Shown: positions 1 through 8,490 of the stretch, in pieces
Layout of the letters: every line of letters starts with the position of its first letter
How positions within the stretch are numbered: position 1 is the first letter of the stretch
DNA from: Pseudomonas sp. R4-35-07
Lineage (GTDB): Bacteria > Pseudomonadota > Gammaproteobacteria > Pseudomonadales > Pseudomonadaceae
Length of the DNA: 64,000 nucleotides
Assembly: GCF_003852235.1 (NCBI RefSeq)
Contig: NZ_CP027732.1
Location: 806,001-870,000, forward strand
Direction: 5' to 3'
Translations under genes and position numbers: made by a program
Notes under the pieces: model-generated
Databases searched by the model: none
Seen by the model: the letters and a program-made list of their open reading frames with translations, nothing else
What the model was told of the DNA's origin: nothing

Positions 1-228
1 AGTCGCTTCTGGAACACCAGCGGCTTCGGGCTCGACTTCGGCTTGTTCAAGGGCGCGACGGTGCGTACCGAGTCCCTGGAGACGTTGGTTGCCGGCGGTA
101 TCGCCTTTGCCACGCCTGAAGGCGAGCGCATGGGCAACCCGGTACGGCCGCAGCAGACCTTTGCACTGTTCGACAAGTTCGAGGATGAGTGGCTGACCTG
201 GGCGCCGAAGATTCCACTCGGCAAATAG
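1..228 (+). CDS. pqiB: PqiB-like MCE-domain protein, C-terminal part
   Basis: The open frame enters from the left edge (first codon at base 1) and stops with TAG at 226-228, so only about 75 C-terminal residues are visible. They contain the MCE-type segment GLDFGLFKGATVRTESLETL followed by a glycine-rich strand and a conserved tail. This is typical of paraquat-inducible protein B, an inner-membrane-anchored periplasmic lipid-transport protein whose PqiA partner would lie to the left. The family call rests on this tail only. It converges with the mks operon across a REP doublet and a bidirectional terminator. Confidence 0.7.
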   Translation, partial: SRFWNTSGFGLDFGLFKGATVRTESLETLVAGGIAFATPEGERMGNPVRPQQTFALFDKFEDEWLTWAPKIPLGK

Positions 229-242
229 ACCGAGGCGCGGCT

Positions 243-314
243 ATCGGGAGCAAGCCCCCTCCCACATTCCGATGTGTGAATACATTCAAGTGTGGGAGGG
301 GGCTTGCCCCCGAT
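243..314. repeat. REP doublet (REPIN-like)
   Basis: Two inverted copies of a REP unit (core GGGGGCTTGCCCCCGAT and its reverse complement, ends TGTGGGAG / CTCCCACA) flank a short spacer. Near copies occur at 16733-16822 and 56080-56170, and a collapsed one at 6598-6627. This matches the REPIN family known from P. fluorescens. It lies between the convergent pqiB-like and mksB genes. Confidence 0.9.
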
Positions 315-343
315 GAGGCCTTGAAAAACACTGCAAAACCCAC

Positions 344-377
344 AAAAAAGGCCGCGATCCAAACGATCGCGGCCTTT
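344..377. terminator. bidirectional rho-independent terminator
   Basis: A 10-bp perfect stem (GGCCGCGATC, 350-359, with GATCGCGGCC, 365-374) with a 5-nt loop is flanked by A6 on the left and T3 on the right. On the minus strand the stem is followed by a U-rich tract, so it best serves mksB. It may also stop pqiB. Confidence 0.8.
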
Positions 378-397
378 CTGCCTTTCAGCGCTACACG

Positions 398-3238
398 TCA
401 GACGGCATCCAACTCCGGCTCGTCCGCCTGCATGTTCAGGGTGGCCTTCACCGCATCGTGACGACGGATATATTTCCAGTCGGCCTCATCAATGTAGATC
501 CCGTTCGGCCCGCTGCCGCCTTCCAGGTCGATCGCTACCTGGGCAGACACCTGCGGCTTCACGCTGGCCAGGATCGGCACGAAGCCCAACTGCAGGCTGG
601 TTTCCAGCAACGCTGCCTGGTTCTTCTCATCGATATCCGCCGCCTCGTCGAGGTAGTACGGCAAGCGCACGCGACCGGCCTGGTCGCGGTCCATCAGGTG
701 CAGCAACAAGTACATGTTGGTCAGCGCCTTGATGGTCATGGTGGTGCCGTTGGACGCGGCGCCGTCGATGTCGGTATGAATCACCGGTTGGCCGTTCACC
801 TTGGTGATCTCGAACGCCAGCTCGAACAGGTCCTTGAGGCCCAGTTGGTTATGGTTGGCCGCCACGAGGCGGGCCAGGTATTCCTTGGCTTCTTCGTTCT
901 TGTTGTCCTGCTCGGCGCTCTGGCTGAGGTCGAACACCGACAACGTTTCGCCTTCTTCATACTGACCGGCGCTGTGGATGATCTGGTCGATATGCTTGAG
1001 GGCTTCCTTGTTCGGCGCCAGCACGATGCGAAAGCTCTGCAGGTTGGAGACCTGGCGCTTGTTGATTTCGCGGTTGAACAACGCCAGTTGGTGTTCCAGG
1101 CTGTCGTAGTCGGTACGGATATTGCGCAAGGTTCGCGCAATATCGGTGACGGCCGCGCGGCGCGCCTTGCCCAGGGTCAACGCCTCATCGGTACGGTGCG
1201 CATAGGCGTTGATCAGCAGTTGCAGACGCCGCTCCATGTCGTCCTCGCTGTCGAACTTGGCTACGCCCTTGAGGCGCACCTGCGCATACAACGCTTCGAT
1301 CTGGCCATCGGCGCGCAGTAAGCCTTGCCAGCTGTCCTGGTAGTCGTTGAGCAGCGGCAGCAGGTTGTCCATGGAGTCGTCGACCGGGTCCATGAACGGC
1401 GTGCCGAACGGCAGGTCCGCCGGCAATAGCTGGCGCCGGCGCAACGCGTCGTCCAGCGTACGCTGCTTGGCTTCCATATCGCCGATCTGGCGGCCGACCA
1501 ATTGCAGCTTGGCCGACAGCTGCTGGACGCGCTCGGTGAACGCATCGCTGGAGCGCTTCAGTTCGTCCTGGGCCGCTTCCATCTGCGCGAGATTTTCCAG
1601 CTTCTCGCCTTCCTCCGCGCTCAGGGTCTGGGTGCGGCGGAAATCTTCCAGCGCCTTCTGCGCGTCCAATACCTGCTGGTACAGCGCTTCGGTCTGGGTC
1701 TTGCTCGCCGCTCGGTCGGAAGCGACCGCATGTTGGGTTTTCAGTTGCTTGAGTTCTTTTTCCAGGCGTTCTTTCTGGTCGCGCAACGCCGCGCGATCCG
1801 CCAGGGCCTGCAAAGCCGGTGGTTCGATGTGCGAGAGGTCGATGGACAGCCCCGGCACTTCGAAACGCTCGCCCTTGAAACCCTCGAGGATCTGTTCCAG
1901 GGATTTGACCCACTGGCCTTGCTCATCCAGCGTGATGCCATGTTCACCCAGGGGCAGGCTGAACAACGCGCTGTTGAACAGGCGCATCAAGCGCTCGACA
2001 TCCTGTTGCGAGAATTCTTCGCGCAGCTTGGCGTAGCTGTTGTTGTCCGCGTGATCAAGCTGCTGCTTGACCGATTTCAAGCGTTTTTCCAGGTCGCGCA
2101 GACGCTCGTCCAGGTCCTCGGCGCTGAACTGACGCGACTGCGCCAGCGCACCCGCCAATTCGTCGTGAGCGTCCTTGGCCGCGAGCAATTGCTGCTCCAG
2201 CACCCGCACATCATCGACCAGCGCGAAGCGATGCTTGAGCACCGACAACTCGCCCAACCAGCGTTGGATGCCACTGATCTCGCGCTCCAGGCGCATCAGC
2301 TCCTGGGTGCCGCCACGCTGGTCGTTCTGCAGCGCATCCTGCTCGTTGCGATAGTGTTCGGCCTGGATCGTCAGCTCTTCCTTGCGCGCACTGGCGTAAT
2401 CCGACCAGGTGCCCAACAGCGAATCGAGCAACGGCGACAGGCGATGCAATTTGCCGCGCAAAATGTCGCGCTGTTTCACGCCATTGGCGAGTGCTTCGAC
2501 CAACGGCCCGGCGGCCACCAAGGAGTTGTAGTCCTGCTCCATGCGCCGTACATCGCGGAAGGCTTCTTCGCACGCGGCGATGTAATCGACGCTGCCGGAG
2601 CGCAGGCTGTGTTCAAACGCATCGAGGAACAATTGCTTGAGCTTGGCGGCGGTGATTTCGCGCATGTGCAGCAGGTTGATGAACAACGCACGGAATGTCT
2701 TCAGGCTCTGTTCGCTGGTGGAGCGCAGTGGGATCAGCGTCAGGTCCAGCGGGACCGAGGTGTGGCCGCCCACCAACAGGCGCCGCAGTTCGTCGGGCTT
2801 GAGCTCATAGGCCTTCAGGCCTTCGCGCTCAAGGTTGGTGAACAGCTCTTTCTGGCGCAGGCAGGTGTCGTTTTTCTGATAGTGGGCCAGGTCCAGCTTG
2901 CCGGCATAGGCGAAGAACTGATGACCGAAACCACCGCCCGGGCCGCGCCCGACCACGCCAATCACATGCGGGCCGTGGGGCAGCGAGACTTCCACGAGGA
3001 TGTAGCTGGTGTCGGTGGCAAAGTAGAAGCGCCGCGATTGCTCCAGGGTGTACTTGCCGAAACTCATGTCCGACATGCGCGCCAGGATCGGGAACTGCAA
3101 GGCGTTGATCGACGCGGATTTACCCAGGTTGTTCGCGCCATACACCGACAACGGTTCTTCCAGCGGGAACAAACCCAGGCTGTAGCCCGCGGTATTCAAC
3201 AGGGCGAAACGGCGTATGCCGTAGCGTTCCTTACTCAT
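398..3238 (-). CDS. mksB: MksB, SMC-like ATPase of the MksBEF condensin
   Basis: 946 residues with SMC-like architecture. A P-loop GANNLGKS lies at residues 34-41 close to the N-terminus. It is followed by a long heptad-rich, Gln/Glu/Leu-rich coiled-coil region (about 270-720) and a C-terminal ATPase half with a Walker B-like segment (LPYYLDEAADID). MksB is the motor subunit of the alternative bacterial condensin that organises and helps segregate chromosomes. The start ATG (3236-3238) overlaps the mksE stop in ATGA, showing translational coupling. No TOPRIM-type MksG gene follows: the next gene is the convergent pqiB-like one. That argues for the chromosomal rather than the plasmid-defence (Wadjet-like) version of the complex. 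Confidence 0.9.
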   Translation of the reverse strand: MSKERYGIRRFALLNTAGYSLGLFPLEEPLSVYGANNLGKSASINALQFPILARMSDMSFGKYTLEQSRRFYFATDTSYILVEVSLPHGPHVIGVVGRGPGGGFGHQFFAYAGKLDLAHYQKNDTCLRQKELFTNLEREGLKAYELKPDELRRLLVGGHTSVPLDLTLIPLRSTSEQSLKTFRALFINLLHMREITAAKLKQLFLDAFEHSLRSGSVDYIAACEEAFRDVRRMEQDYNSLVAAGPLVEALANGVKQRDILRGKLHRLSPLLDSLLGTWSDYASARKEELTIQAEHYRNEQDALQNDQRGGTQELMRLEREISGIQRWLGELSVLKHRFALVDDVRVLEQQLLAAKDAHDELAGALAQSRQFSAEDLDERLRDLEKRLKSVKQQLDHADNNSYAKLREEFSQQDVERLMRLFNSALFSLPLGEHGITLDEQGQWVKSLEQILEGFKGERFEVPGLSIDLSHIEPPALQALADRAALRDQKERLEKELKQLKTQHAVASDRAASKTQTEALYQQVLDAQKALEDFRRTQTLSAEEGEKLENLAQMEAAQDELKRSSDAFTERVQQLSAKLQLVGRQIGDMEAKQRTLDDALRRRQLLPADLPFGTPFMDPVDDSMDNLLPLLNDYQDSWQGLLRADGQIEALYAQVRLKGVAKFDSEDDMERRLQLLINAYAHRTDEALTLGKARRAAVTDIARTLRNIRTDYDSLEHQLALFNREINKRQVSNLQSFRIVLAPNKEALKHIDQIIHSAGQYEEGETLSVFDLSQSAEQDNKNEEAKEYLARLVAANHNQLGLKDLFELAFEITKVNGQPVIHTDIDGAASNGTTMTIKALTNMYLLLHLMDRDQAGRVRLPYYLDEAADIDEKNQAALLETSLQLGFVPILASVKPQVSAQVAIDLEGGSGPNGIYIDEADWKYIRRHDAVKATLNMQADEPELDAV

Positions 3239-3942
3239 GCGTCGGTCTCCTGTTCTTCGGCAATGGCGCGGGCGAGGGCGTCTTCTTCGCTGTCTTCGGC
3301 GAAGTCACTCAAGTCCAGCGGGTCATCGGTCTTCAGCAGTTTTTCATCGCTGTCTTCGTCGATGATCACCGGCGCCGGCAACGGCAAGACGCTGTGCACA
3401 CTGGCGGCGAGGTCGCGGTCCTGCTGGACCGACAGGCACACATCAAGGAAACGATGCATCGGCGGCAGGAAGCGATAGATGCCGTTGTCTTCGCTGGCAA
3501 AACCCAGCTGAGTCATACGGCGCATGATTTTTTCTTCGAGTTCTTCCTGGGTCTGCACTTCGGCCTGGATAAACAGGTCGCGGTATTTCTCCAGCAACGA
3601 CGGCAGTTCATCGCGGCCCAGGCTGCCGCCATCGAGCACGGCAACCGGGTCGCGGCCCTGGTCGGCCAGGTGTTCGACGATGATGAAGGTGAACAACGCC
3701 AGGCGCTGGGCGGTCTTGTTCACCTGCGCGGCAGCCACGGCGGTGTCCGGCACGAAGTAGTAGAAACCCCGCGTATCGCACACCAGCTCAAAGCCCAGGG
3801 CCTTGAACAGCGTGCGGTACTGGTCCTGGAAATTCGACAGTTGTGCGTACAGCTCCGGGTCGCGGCGGCTGACGTGGTAGCCCTTGAACAGCTCGCGAAA
3901 GATCGGCGCCAGCTGGGACAGTTCGGATAGATCAAGATGCAT
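3235..3942 (-). CDS. mksE: MksE, KITE-like subunit of the MksBEF condensin
   Basis: 235 residues beginning MHLDLSELSQLAPIFRELFKG. The start ATG at 3940-3942 was chosen because the frame further upstream is an Arg/Ser/Thr-rich shadow of mksF. The protein is winged-helix rich in the middle (RRMTQLGFASEDNGIYRFLP) and ends in an acidic tail. In MukE/MksE proteins this subunit dimerises and bridges the kleisin to the SMC heads. It overlaps mksF by 11 bp upstream and mksB by 4 bp downstream, so all three subunits are co-translated. The identification relies mainly on size and position between the other two subunits. Confidence 0.85.
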   Translation of the reverse strand: MHLDLSELSQLAPIFRELFKGYHVSRRDPELYAQLSNFQDQYRTLFKALGFELVCDTRGFYYFVPDTAVAAAQVNKTAQRLALFTFIIVEHLADQGRDPVAVLDGGSLGRDELPSLLEKYRDLFIQAEVQTQEELEEKIMRRMTQLGFASEDNGIYRFLPPMHRFLDVCLSVQQDRDLAASVHSVLPLPAPVIIDEDSDEKLLKTDDPLDLSDFAEDSEEDALARAIAEEQETDA

Positions 3943-5209
3943 TTGGGATGCTCGCAGAGTGCTCGGCCGCGTCAGAGCTGGCCGGGAGCAGGGCGAAGGA
4001 GCGCAGGCTGACCTGGTGCTCGTGGGTGTGGTAATCGCGGCGTTCCAGGCGCTCGCGCTTGAAGCGTTTTTCCCGCGAGAGCCGCGAGAACCAGTACAAC
4101 AATTCGTCGGTGGCACCGTCCGGTTCCTGCTCGAGCAGCCAGGTCATCAGGTCCGGCATCGGCAGCGCGTCTTCGCAGCGTTCGAGCATTTCCTTGACCG
4201 TTCGCGGTGCGCGCGGGGCTTCGCCCTTGTGGGTTTTGTGGGCCTTGGGGAAACGCGCCGGTTTCGGCTCGAAATTCGCCAGGGCATACACATACGCCTC
4301 GACCTGGCTGGCACTGCCGAGGAAGGTGCTTTGCGGCCGGCTGAACATTGGCATGGCAGCCTGCGGCACCGCGTCCAGGCCTTTGCGGCGGATGGCCGAC
4401 AGGGCCAGCGCCGCGCCACGGGTCACGGCGTTGTGCCGGCGTGCTTCTTCGCGCAGCGGCAACAACAGCTCGCGCGCATGGCGCAGGGTCAGCTGGGCGC
4501 TGGTCTGCATCTCGAGGATGCGCGCGTGGGTGCGCAGCAGCATGTCGTCGTCCACCAGGTGGCCGAGACGCTGCTGCTCGGTGAGCATGCGCAGCAGCAC
4601 GTTTTCCACCTTGCGCACGCCTTGCTCGAACGCGCCGTCGGCGTTCACCAGTTGGATCATCGGTTCAACGTATTCGTCCCAGGTGGCCAACACCTCGGCG
4701 TAACGCTGGCGCAACGGGATCTGCCGGTCGCTGGTCTTGGCGCGGTCGGCCACGGCCGCGAGGGCCTGTTCGTCGTTGGCGAGTTTTTTCAGCACATCCC
4801 GTACGCGCATATCCAGCAGGCGCAATTGCCGGGCCAGGTCGTGGCCGTCACGGATGTCAAAAGCGTCCTGGATATAACCGGCCAGGCGCTCGAGGTGACG
4901 CAGGTAAGCTTCGATTTCCAGGCACAGGCCAAGCCGGTGCTCCTTGCGAAGATACGCCAGGAAATCGTGAATCTGCGCGTTGAGCTCGAACCGGTTCGGG
5001 CTCTTGGCCACCGGCACCAGGATATCCAGGCGGATCCACACGTCCAGCAAGCTGGTGATGTCCTGGGGCGTGCTGTCCAATTGTTGGGCGGCCAGTTGCG
5101 CGCGCAGTTCGCCCAGGCTCAGGGTGCCTTGGTCGAAGTGTTCGCACAGTGGCTCAAGTAAGGCCCAGTGTTCGGCGAGGGCGCGCAGGACGCGCTTGGG
5201 TTCGATCAT
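3932..5209 (-). CDS. mksF: MksF, kleisin-like subunit of the MksBEF condensin
   Basis: 425 residues, first gene of the mksFEB operon; ATG at 5207-5209. The mostly helical sequence (LRALAEHWALLEPLCEHFDQ at the N-terminus, then helices about every 30 residues) ends in a charged tail. This fits the MukF/MksF kleisin, which links the two MksB heads and recruits MksE. P. aeruginosa has the same three-gene order near rimI, supporting the call. Promoter sequences would lie in the 148-bp divergent gap to holD; none stands out clearly. Confidence 0.87.
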   Translation of the reverse strand: MIEPKRVLRALAEHWALLEPLCEHFDQGTLSLGELRAQLAAQQLDSTPQDITSLLDVWIRLDILVPVAKSPNRFELNAQIHDFLAYLRKEHRLGLCLEIEAYLRHLERLAGYIQDAFDIRDGHDLARQLRLLDMRVRDVLKKLANDEQALAAVADRAKTSDRQIPLRQRYAEVLATWDEYVEPMIQLVNADGAFEQGVRKVENVLLRMLTEQQRLGHLVDDDMLLRTHARILEMQTSAQLTLRHARELLLPLREEARRHNAVTRGAALALSAIRRKGLDAVPQAAMPMFSRPQSTFLGSASQVEAYVYALANFEPKPARFPKAHKTHKGEAPRAPRTVKEMLERCEDALPMPDLMTWLLEQEPDGATDELLYWFSRLSREKRFKRERLERRDYHTHEHQVSLRSFALLPASSDAAEHSASIPNAS

Positions 5210-5357
5210 GGGAAAGGCCGGCTGGTTGGCGATTAAAAGTCGCGATTGTACTGCATCGGGCGCGGGATTTATCCACAGCCGGTCAGTGTGCAGTGGGCGA
5301 TTGTTGCCGAACAGCGGTAGAATCCCCGCTCTTTAGTTATCCACAAGTGGCTGAGCT

Positions 5358-6140
5358 GTGCTTACCGAGTCCCGACGTCGCGCTTACTTGAGCGCCATGC
5401 AGGTGGTCAACTGGCTGCCCCGCACCGAACTGCCGTTTGCCGCGCCGTCGCGGCCCGAGCTGTTGCAGGCGCCGGAGCCCTATGAGGCGTTCGCACCTTC
5501 AGGCGAGGAAGCCGCCGCGCCGGTGGCGGTCATCAAGCCTGTGCCCGAAACGCGGCCGACGCTGGAGCGCACGAAGATCGAGGTGCCGCGCCCGTCACCG
5601 GTGATCAAGCCGGTGGTTGCCGAGGAGGCGGCCCCGGTGGCCAAGGCCCCGGTCGTGCCGCCGCCACGCTTTGCCCTGCAACTGCTGCGCGCCGGGCGTT
5701 GCCTGCTGCTGGTGGAATTACCCACCGGCGAACGTTTCCAGTCGCGCGACCCGGCCTACCTGCTGCTCAAAGACATGCTGCGCGCCGCCGGCCTGCCCGA
5801 CAGCCCGCAAATTGTCGGCGACCCGGTGCGCTGGCCACTGCTGGTGCGCGGCACCATGGACCAGGGCCCGGACGCTGCGCGGGATTTTGTACAGAGTTTT
5901 GTTGCGGCACGCCTGGAAGACGAGCCTTGCGTCTGCCTGTGGCTGATCGGCCTGCCCGCCGTGCGCTTTGCCGGTGAGGCGGATGCCGAAGCCTGGTACC
6001 GCGAACTGCAGGTTGAAGGCCTGGGTTCGGTATGGGCCCTGCCGGGCCTGGAATTATTAATGGAAGAGCCACAGCGTAAGGCTGATATCTGGCAAGCCAT
6101 GCGCCGGCTGATGGCGCGCTGGAAAACAACCGATGAGTGA
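5358..6140 (+). CDS. holD: DNA polymerase III psi subunit (HolD-like, pseudomonad type)
   Basis: 260 residues. A conserved N-terminal helix (SRRRAYLSAMQVVNWLPRTE) is followed by a Pro/Ala/Glu-rich linker (about 40-105) and a compact C-terminal domain. The gene just upstream of, and overlapping, rimI in pseudomonads encodes the divergent psi subunit. Psi joins chi and the clamp-loader tau/gamma to the replicase; E. coli holD is also next to rimI. It is often misannotated as a TonB-like protein because of the proline-rich linker. The GTG start at 5358 is kept because the helix upstream of Met14 looks conserved; ATG at 5397 is the alternative. It overlaps rimI by 8 bp. Confidence 0.72.
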   Translation: MLTESRRRAYLSAMQVVNWLPRTELPFAAPSRPELLQAPEPYEAFAPSGEEAAAPVAVIKPVPETRPTLERTKIEVPRPSPVIKPVVAEEAAPVAKAPVVPPPRFALQLLRAGRCLLLVELPTGERFQSRDPAYLLLKDMLRAAGLPDSPQIVGDPVRWPLLVRGTMDQGPDAARDFVQSFVAARLEDEPCVCLWLIGLPAVRFAGEADAEAWYRELQVEGLGSVWALPGLELLMEEPQRKADIWQAMRRLMARWKTTDE

Positions 6141-6585
6141 GGCTTTATCCTTCCGCCCGATGACCGAGGCAGACCTCGATGCCGTGCTGAAGATCGAATA
6201 CGCAGCGTTCAGCCATCCATGGACCCGGGGCATCTTTCTCGACGGGCTGGGCAAATACCAGATCTGGCTGATGTTCGAAGGTGAGCAGCAGGTGGGCCAT
6301 GGCGTGGTGCAGATCATCCTCGATGAGGCGCATCTGCTCAATATCACCGTGAAGCCGGAGAATCAGGGCCGAGGTTTGGGGTTGGCGCTGCTGGAGCATC
6401 TGATGTCCCGCGCGTATGCGGCCAATGCTCGTGAGTGTTTCCTGGAAGTGCGTGACAGCAATACCGGGGCGTTCCGCCTGTATGAGCGCTATGGCTTCAA
6501 CGAGATTGGCCGTCGTCGCGATTACTACCCAGCCGTGGGCGGCCGCGAAGACGCGGTCGTGATGGCCTGCACCCTGGTCGACTAA
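6133..6585 (+). CDS. rimI: RimI, ribosomal protein S18 N-alpha-acetyltransferase
   Basis: 150 residues, a GNAT fold. The acetyl-CoA pyrophosphate loop is QGRGLG at 78-83. The C-terminal stretch RLYERYGFNEIGRRRDYYP is characteristic of RimI. It acetylates the N-terminal alanine of ribosomal protein S18. The ATG overlaps the end of the holD-like gene, so the two form an operon as in E. coli and P. aeruginosa. The gene ends 12 bp before a perfect REP palindrome that could act as its 3' end structure. Confidence 0.93.
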   Translation: MSEALSFRPMTEADLDAVLKIEYAAFSHPWTRGIFLDGLGKYQIWLMFEGEQQVGHGVVQIILDEAHLLNITVKPENQGRGLGLALLEHLMSRAYAANARECFLEVRDSNTGAFRLYERYGFNEIGRRRDYYPAVGGREDAVVMACTLVD

Positions 6586-6597
6586 ACACCGAAATCC

Positions 6598-6627
6598 ATG
6601 TGGGAGGGGGCTTGCCCCCTCCCACAT
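6598..6627. repeat. minimal REP palindrome
   Basis: A perfect 14-bp inverted repeat (ATGTGGGAGGGGGC and its complement) with a 2-nt TT loop. It is built from the outer ends of the REP units seen at 243, 16733 and 56080 but without any inner spacer. It sits between convergent rimI and the acidic-protein gene and could stabilise or end both transcripts. Confidence 0.85.
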
Positions 6628-6641
6628 TTTGAACTGCGTCG

Positions 6642-7046
6642 TCAGCGTTTGCCGTTGAGCGGATCCAGATCGGCCAGTTCGGCCTCATCCAACCCGTTCC
6701 CACCGCTAATCTCATCTTCATCGACGATGCTCAGGTCATAATCCGCCGCGCTATCTTCACCTTCCTCCCGTGCATCCCGCGCGCCGTCCTCATGGATCAG
6801 CGTTTCCGGGCTCATGTCATCATCGGTCGACTCATGGTCATCCGTCGAAGCACCGGTCAGCCCGGCTTCGCGTACCCGTTCGTCGGGCATCAGGTGCTCA
6901 CGTTCGCCGCGGGGTATTTCGTCGCCGATTTCCGCTGTCTGGTCTTCTTCATCAAAATCCAGCTCGCGCATCGAACCCATGCGGTCTTCGTTATCATCAA
7001 TGGGTTCGGGCTGCGTAGCGCCGTAGGGACGTCGTGATTCAGTCAT
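6642..7046 (-). CDS. conserved acidic hypothetical protein
   Basis: 134 residues, extremely acidic, with many Asp/Glu and few hydrophobics. It has no signal peptide or membrane segment and is probably largely disordered. The ATG at 7044-7046 was chosen because it has a GAGGA motif 8 nt upstream; the longer frame begins with TTG. P. aeruginosa carries a similarly placed small gene between rimI and a carbonic anhydrase gene. I do not recognise a functional motif. Similar proteins have been labelled serine kinase/phosphatase in some annotations, which nothing here supports. Confidence 0.7.
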   Translation of the reverse strand: MTESRRPYGATQPEPIDDNEDRMGSMRELDFDEEDQTAEIGDEIPRGEREHLMPDERVREAGLTGASTDDHESTDDDMSPETLIHEDGARDAREEGEDSAADYDLSIVDEDEISGGNGLDEAELADLDPLNGKR

Positions 7047-7185
7047 GGCCAATCCTCATACTGTGGGGCTTATAGTGTGTGGACAGGCTTTGCGCCGCAA
7101 AGATTCAAGCTAATTTGCGCAAGGCGTGACCTGGACGAAGGCTTGTCAGTCACAAAACTGCGCATCATTCCTGAGGCTTTCCCTG

Positions 7186-7830
7186 ATGAACGAACTACAA
7201 GACCTGCTAGACAACAACGAACGCTGGGCGGATGCGATCAAACAGGAAGATCCCGAATTCTTCGCCAAGCTCGCCCGCCAGCAAACTCCGGAATACCTGT
7301 GGATCGGCTGCTCCGATGCGCGTGTACCAGCCAACGAGATCGTCGGCATGTTGCCCGGTGATCTGTTCGTGCACCGCAACGTGGCCAACGTGGTGCTGCA
7401 CACCGACCTCAATTGCCTGTCGGTGATCCAGTACGCGGTCGATGTGCTCAAGGTCAAACATATCCTCGTCACCGGCCACTATGGCTGCGGCGGTGTGCGC
7501 GCCGCGATGCAGGACCGTCAGTTCGGCCTGATCGACGGCTGGCTGCGCACCATTCGTGATCTCTACTACGAAAACCGCGACGTGTTGGCCCAGTTGCCCA
7601 CCGAAGAAGAGCGCGTCGACCGCATGTGCGAGTTGAACGTGATTCAGCAAGTGGCCAACGTCGGCCATACCAGCATAGTGCAAAACGCCTGGCACCGCGG
7701 GCAAAGCCTGTCGATCCATGGCTGTATCTATGGCATCAAGGACGGCCGCTGGAAGAGCTTGAACACCACCATCAGTGGCTTCGAGCAATTGCCGCCGCAG
7801 TACCGTCTGCGGCCGTTGGGCGAAGTCTAA
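7186..7830 (+). CDS. can: beta-class carbonic anhydrase
   Basis: 214 residues. Zinc ligands and the activating pair are visible: C42, D44 and R46 in CSDAR, then H98 and C101 in TGHYGCGG. The enzyme interconverts CO2 and bicarbonate in the cytoplasm, supplying bicarbonate to carboxylases. The ATG at 7186 was chosen over an upstream GTG because GAGG lies about 9-12 nt before it and the mature family starts at MNELQDLLDNNERWA. The gene converges with the SET-domain gene and their stop codons overlap by 4 bp. Confidence 0.95.
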   Translation: MNELQDLLDNNERWADAIKQEDPEFFAKLARQQTPEYLWIGCSDARVPANEIVGMLPGDLFVHRNVANVVLHTDLNCLSVIQYAVDVLKVKHILVTGHYGCGGVRAAMQDRQFGLIDGWLRTIRDLYYENRDVLAQLPTEEERVDRMCELNVIQQVANVGHTSIVQNAWHRGQSLSIHGCIYGIKDGRWKSLNTTISGFEQLPPQYRLRPLGEV

Positions 7831-8351
7831 GTCCGTTTACGCTCGCGCCACCGGGCCATGAAGGCCTGGCCTTCGGCATTCAACGGCTCCTTGCTGCCGG
7901 TGATCCAACCCCGGCAGTTCAGCTCGCCGCAATGGCAGGCGAACTGCCGGAACAGCGTGTCTTCGGTGGTGGCATAGTCGAGGGTCAACCGGGTGTCGAC
8001 GGCGATGGGCTGGACGGTCCAGAGTTCCAGGTAAGTGGTGTCGAGGAACACGTTCGGGTTGCAGGAATGCTGCAACAGGCCGCAGAACCAGGCGTCGTAC
8101 AAGTGTATGCGTGGCGATAGCTGCAGCGTATGCGGGCGTTGTTCGATGACGGCGTAGCCGGAAATCCTGGCGATGCGCGTGCGACTGTCGAACGAGACGC
8201 GGGCCTTTATTCCGGTTGTCCTCCCACCCGTGCCTTGCACGATCTGGAAGTGACCGGTCGAGGGGTAACCCTGATCGACGAGCAGCGTCTTGAATGGGTA
8301 AAAGCATTCGGTCACAGCCGCTTTGGCCTTATCCATGGCTCGGGTTTTCAT
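7827..8351 (-). CDS. SET-domain protein (putative lysine methyltransferase)
   Basis: 174 residues. The SET core motif HSCNPN lies at 95-100 and the second core motif LDYATTED at about 124-131. A post-SET zinc-binding cysteine set follows (C139, C141, C146 in ACHCGELNCRG). SET proteins transfer methyl groups from SAM to lysines and are far commoner in eukaryotes; small bacterial versions have unknown targets. The start ATG at 8351 has AGGAGA just upstream. It is convergent with the carbonic anhydrase gene and no partner gene is evident. Confidence 0.8.
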   Translation of the reverse strand: MKTRAMDKAKAAVTECFYPFKTLLVDQGYPSTGHFQIVQGTGGRTTGIKARVSFDSRTRIARISGYAVIEQRPHTLQLSPRIHLYDAWFCGLLQHSCNPNVFLDTTYLELWTVQPIAVDTRLTLDYATTEDTLFRQFACHCGELNCRGWITGSKEPLNAEGQAFMARWRERKRT

Positions 8352-8448
8352 GACTCTCCTGGGAGCGCTGCATGGACCTGCGGGGGTGGATCGACGGCCA
8401 GTCTTGCAGCAAATGGGCGCTGCTCAAGACTCGCCGAAGTCAGAGCCG

Positions 8449-8478
8449 ATTTCTACTGTCAAATCTGACAGTAGAAAT
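8449..8478. repeat. 13-bp perfect inverted repeat
   Basis: ATTTCTACTGTCA (8449-8461) and its complement (8466-8478) enclose a 4-nt loop. The repeat lies 12 bp beyond the stop codon of the leftward 8491-9660 gene. It may be a terminator without a strong U tract or a copy of a dispersed element. No second copy was seen in this window. Confidence 0.6.
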
Positions 8479-8490
8479 CCTGGGTGCTCC

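Noticed and set aside
1502..3478. 658-codon open frame on the plus strand opposite mksB
   Set aside because: Composition is Gln/Arg/Leu rich and shadow-like; mksB on the other strand has clear SMC motifs and coupled neighbours.
3884..5161. 425-codon open frame opposite mksF
   Set aside because: Mirror of the real mksF gene; no ribosome binding site or recognisable domain. High GC third positions create such frames.
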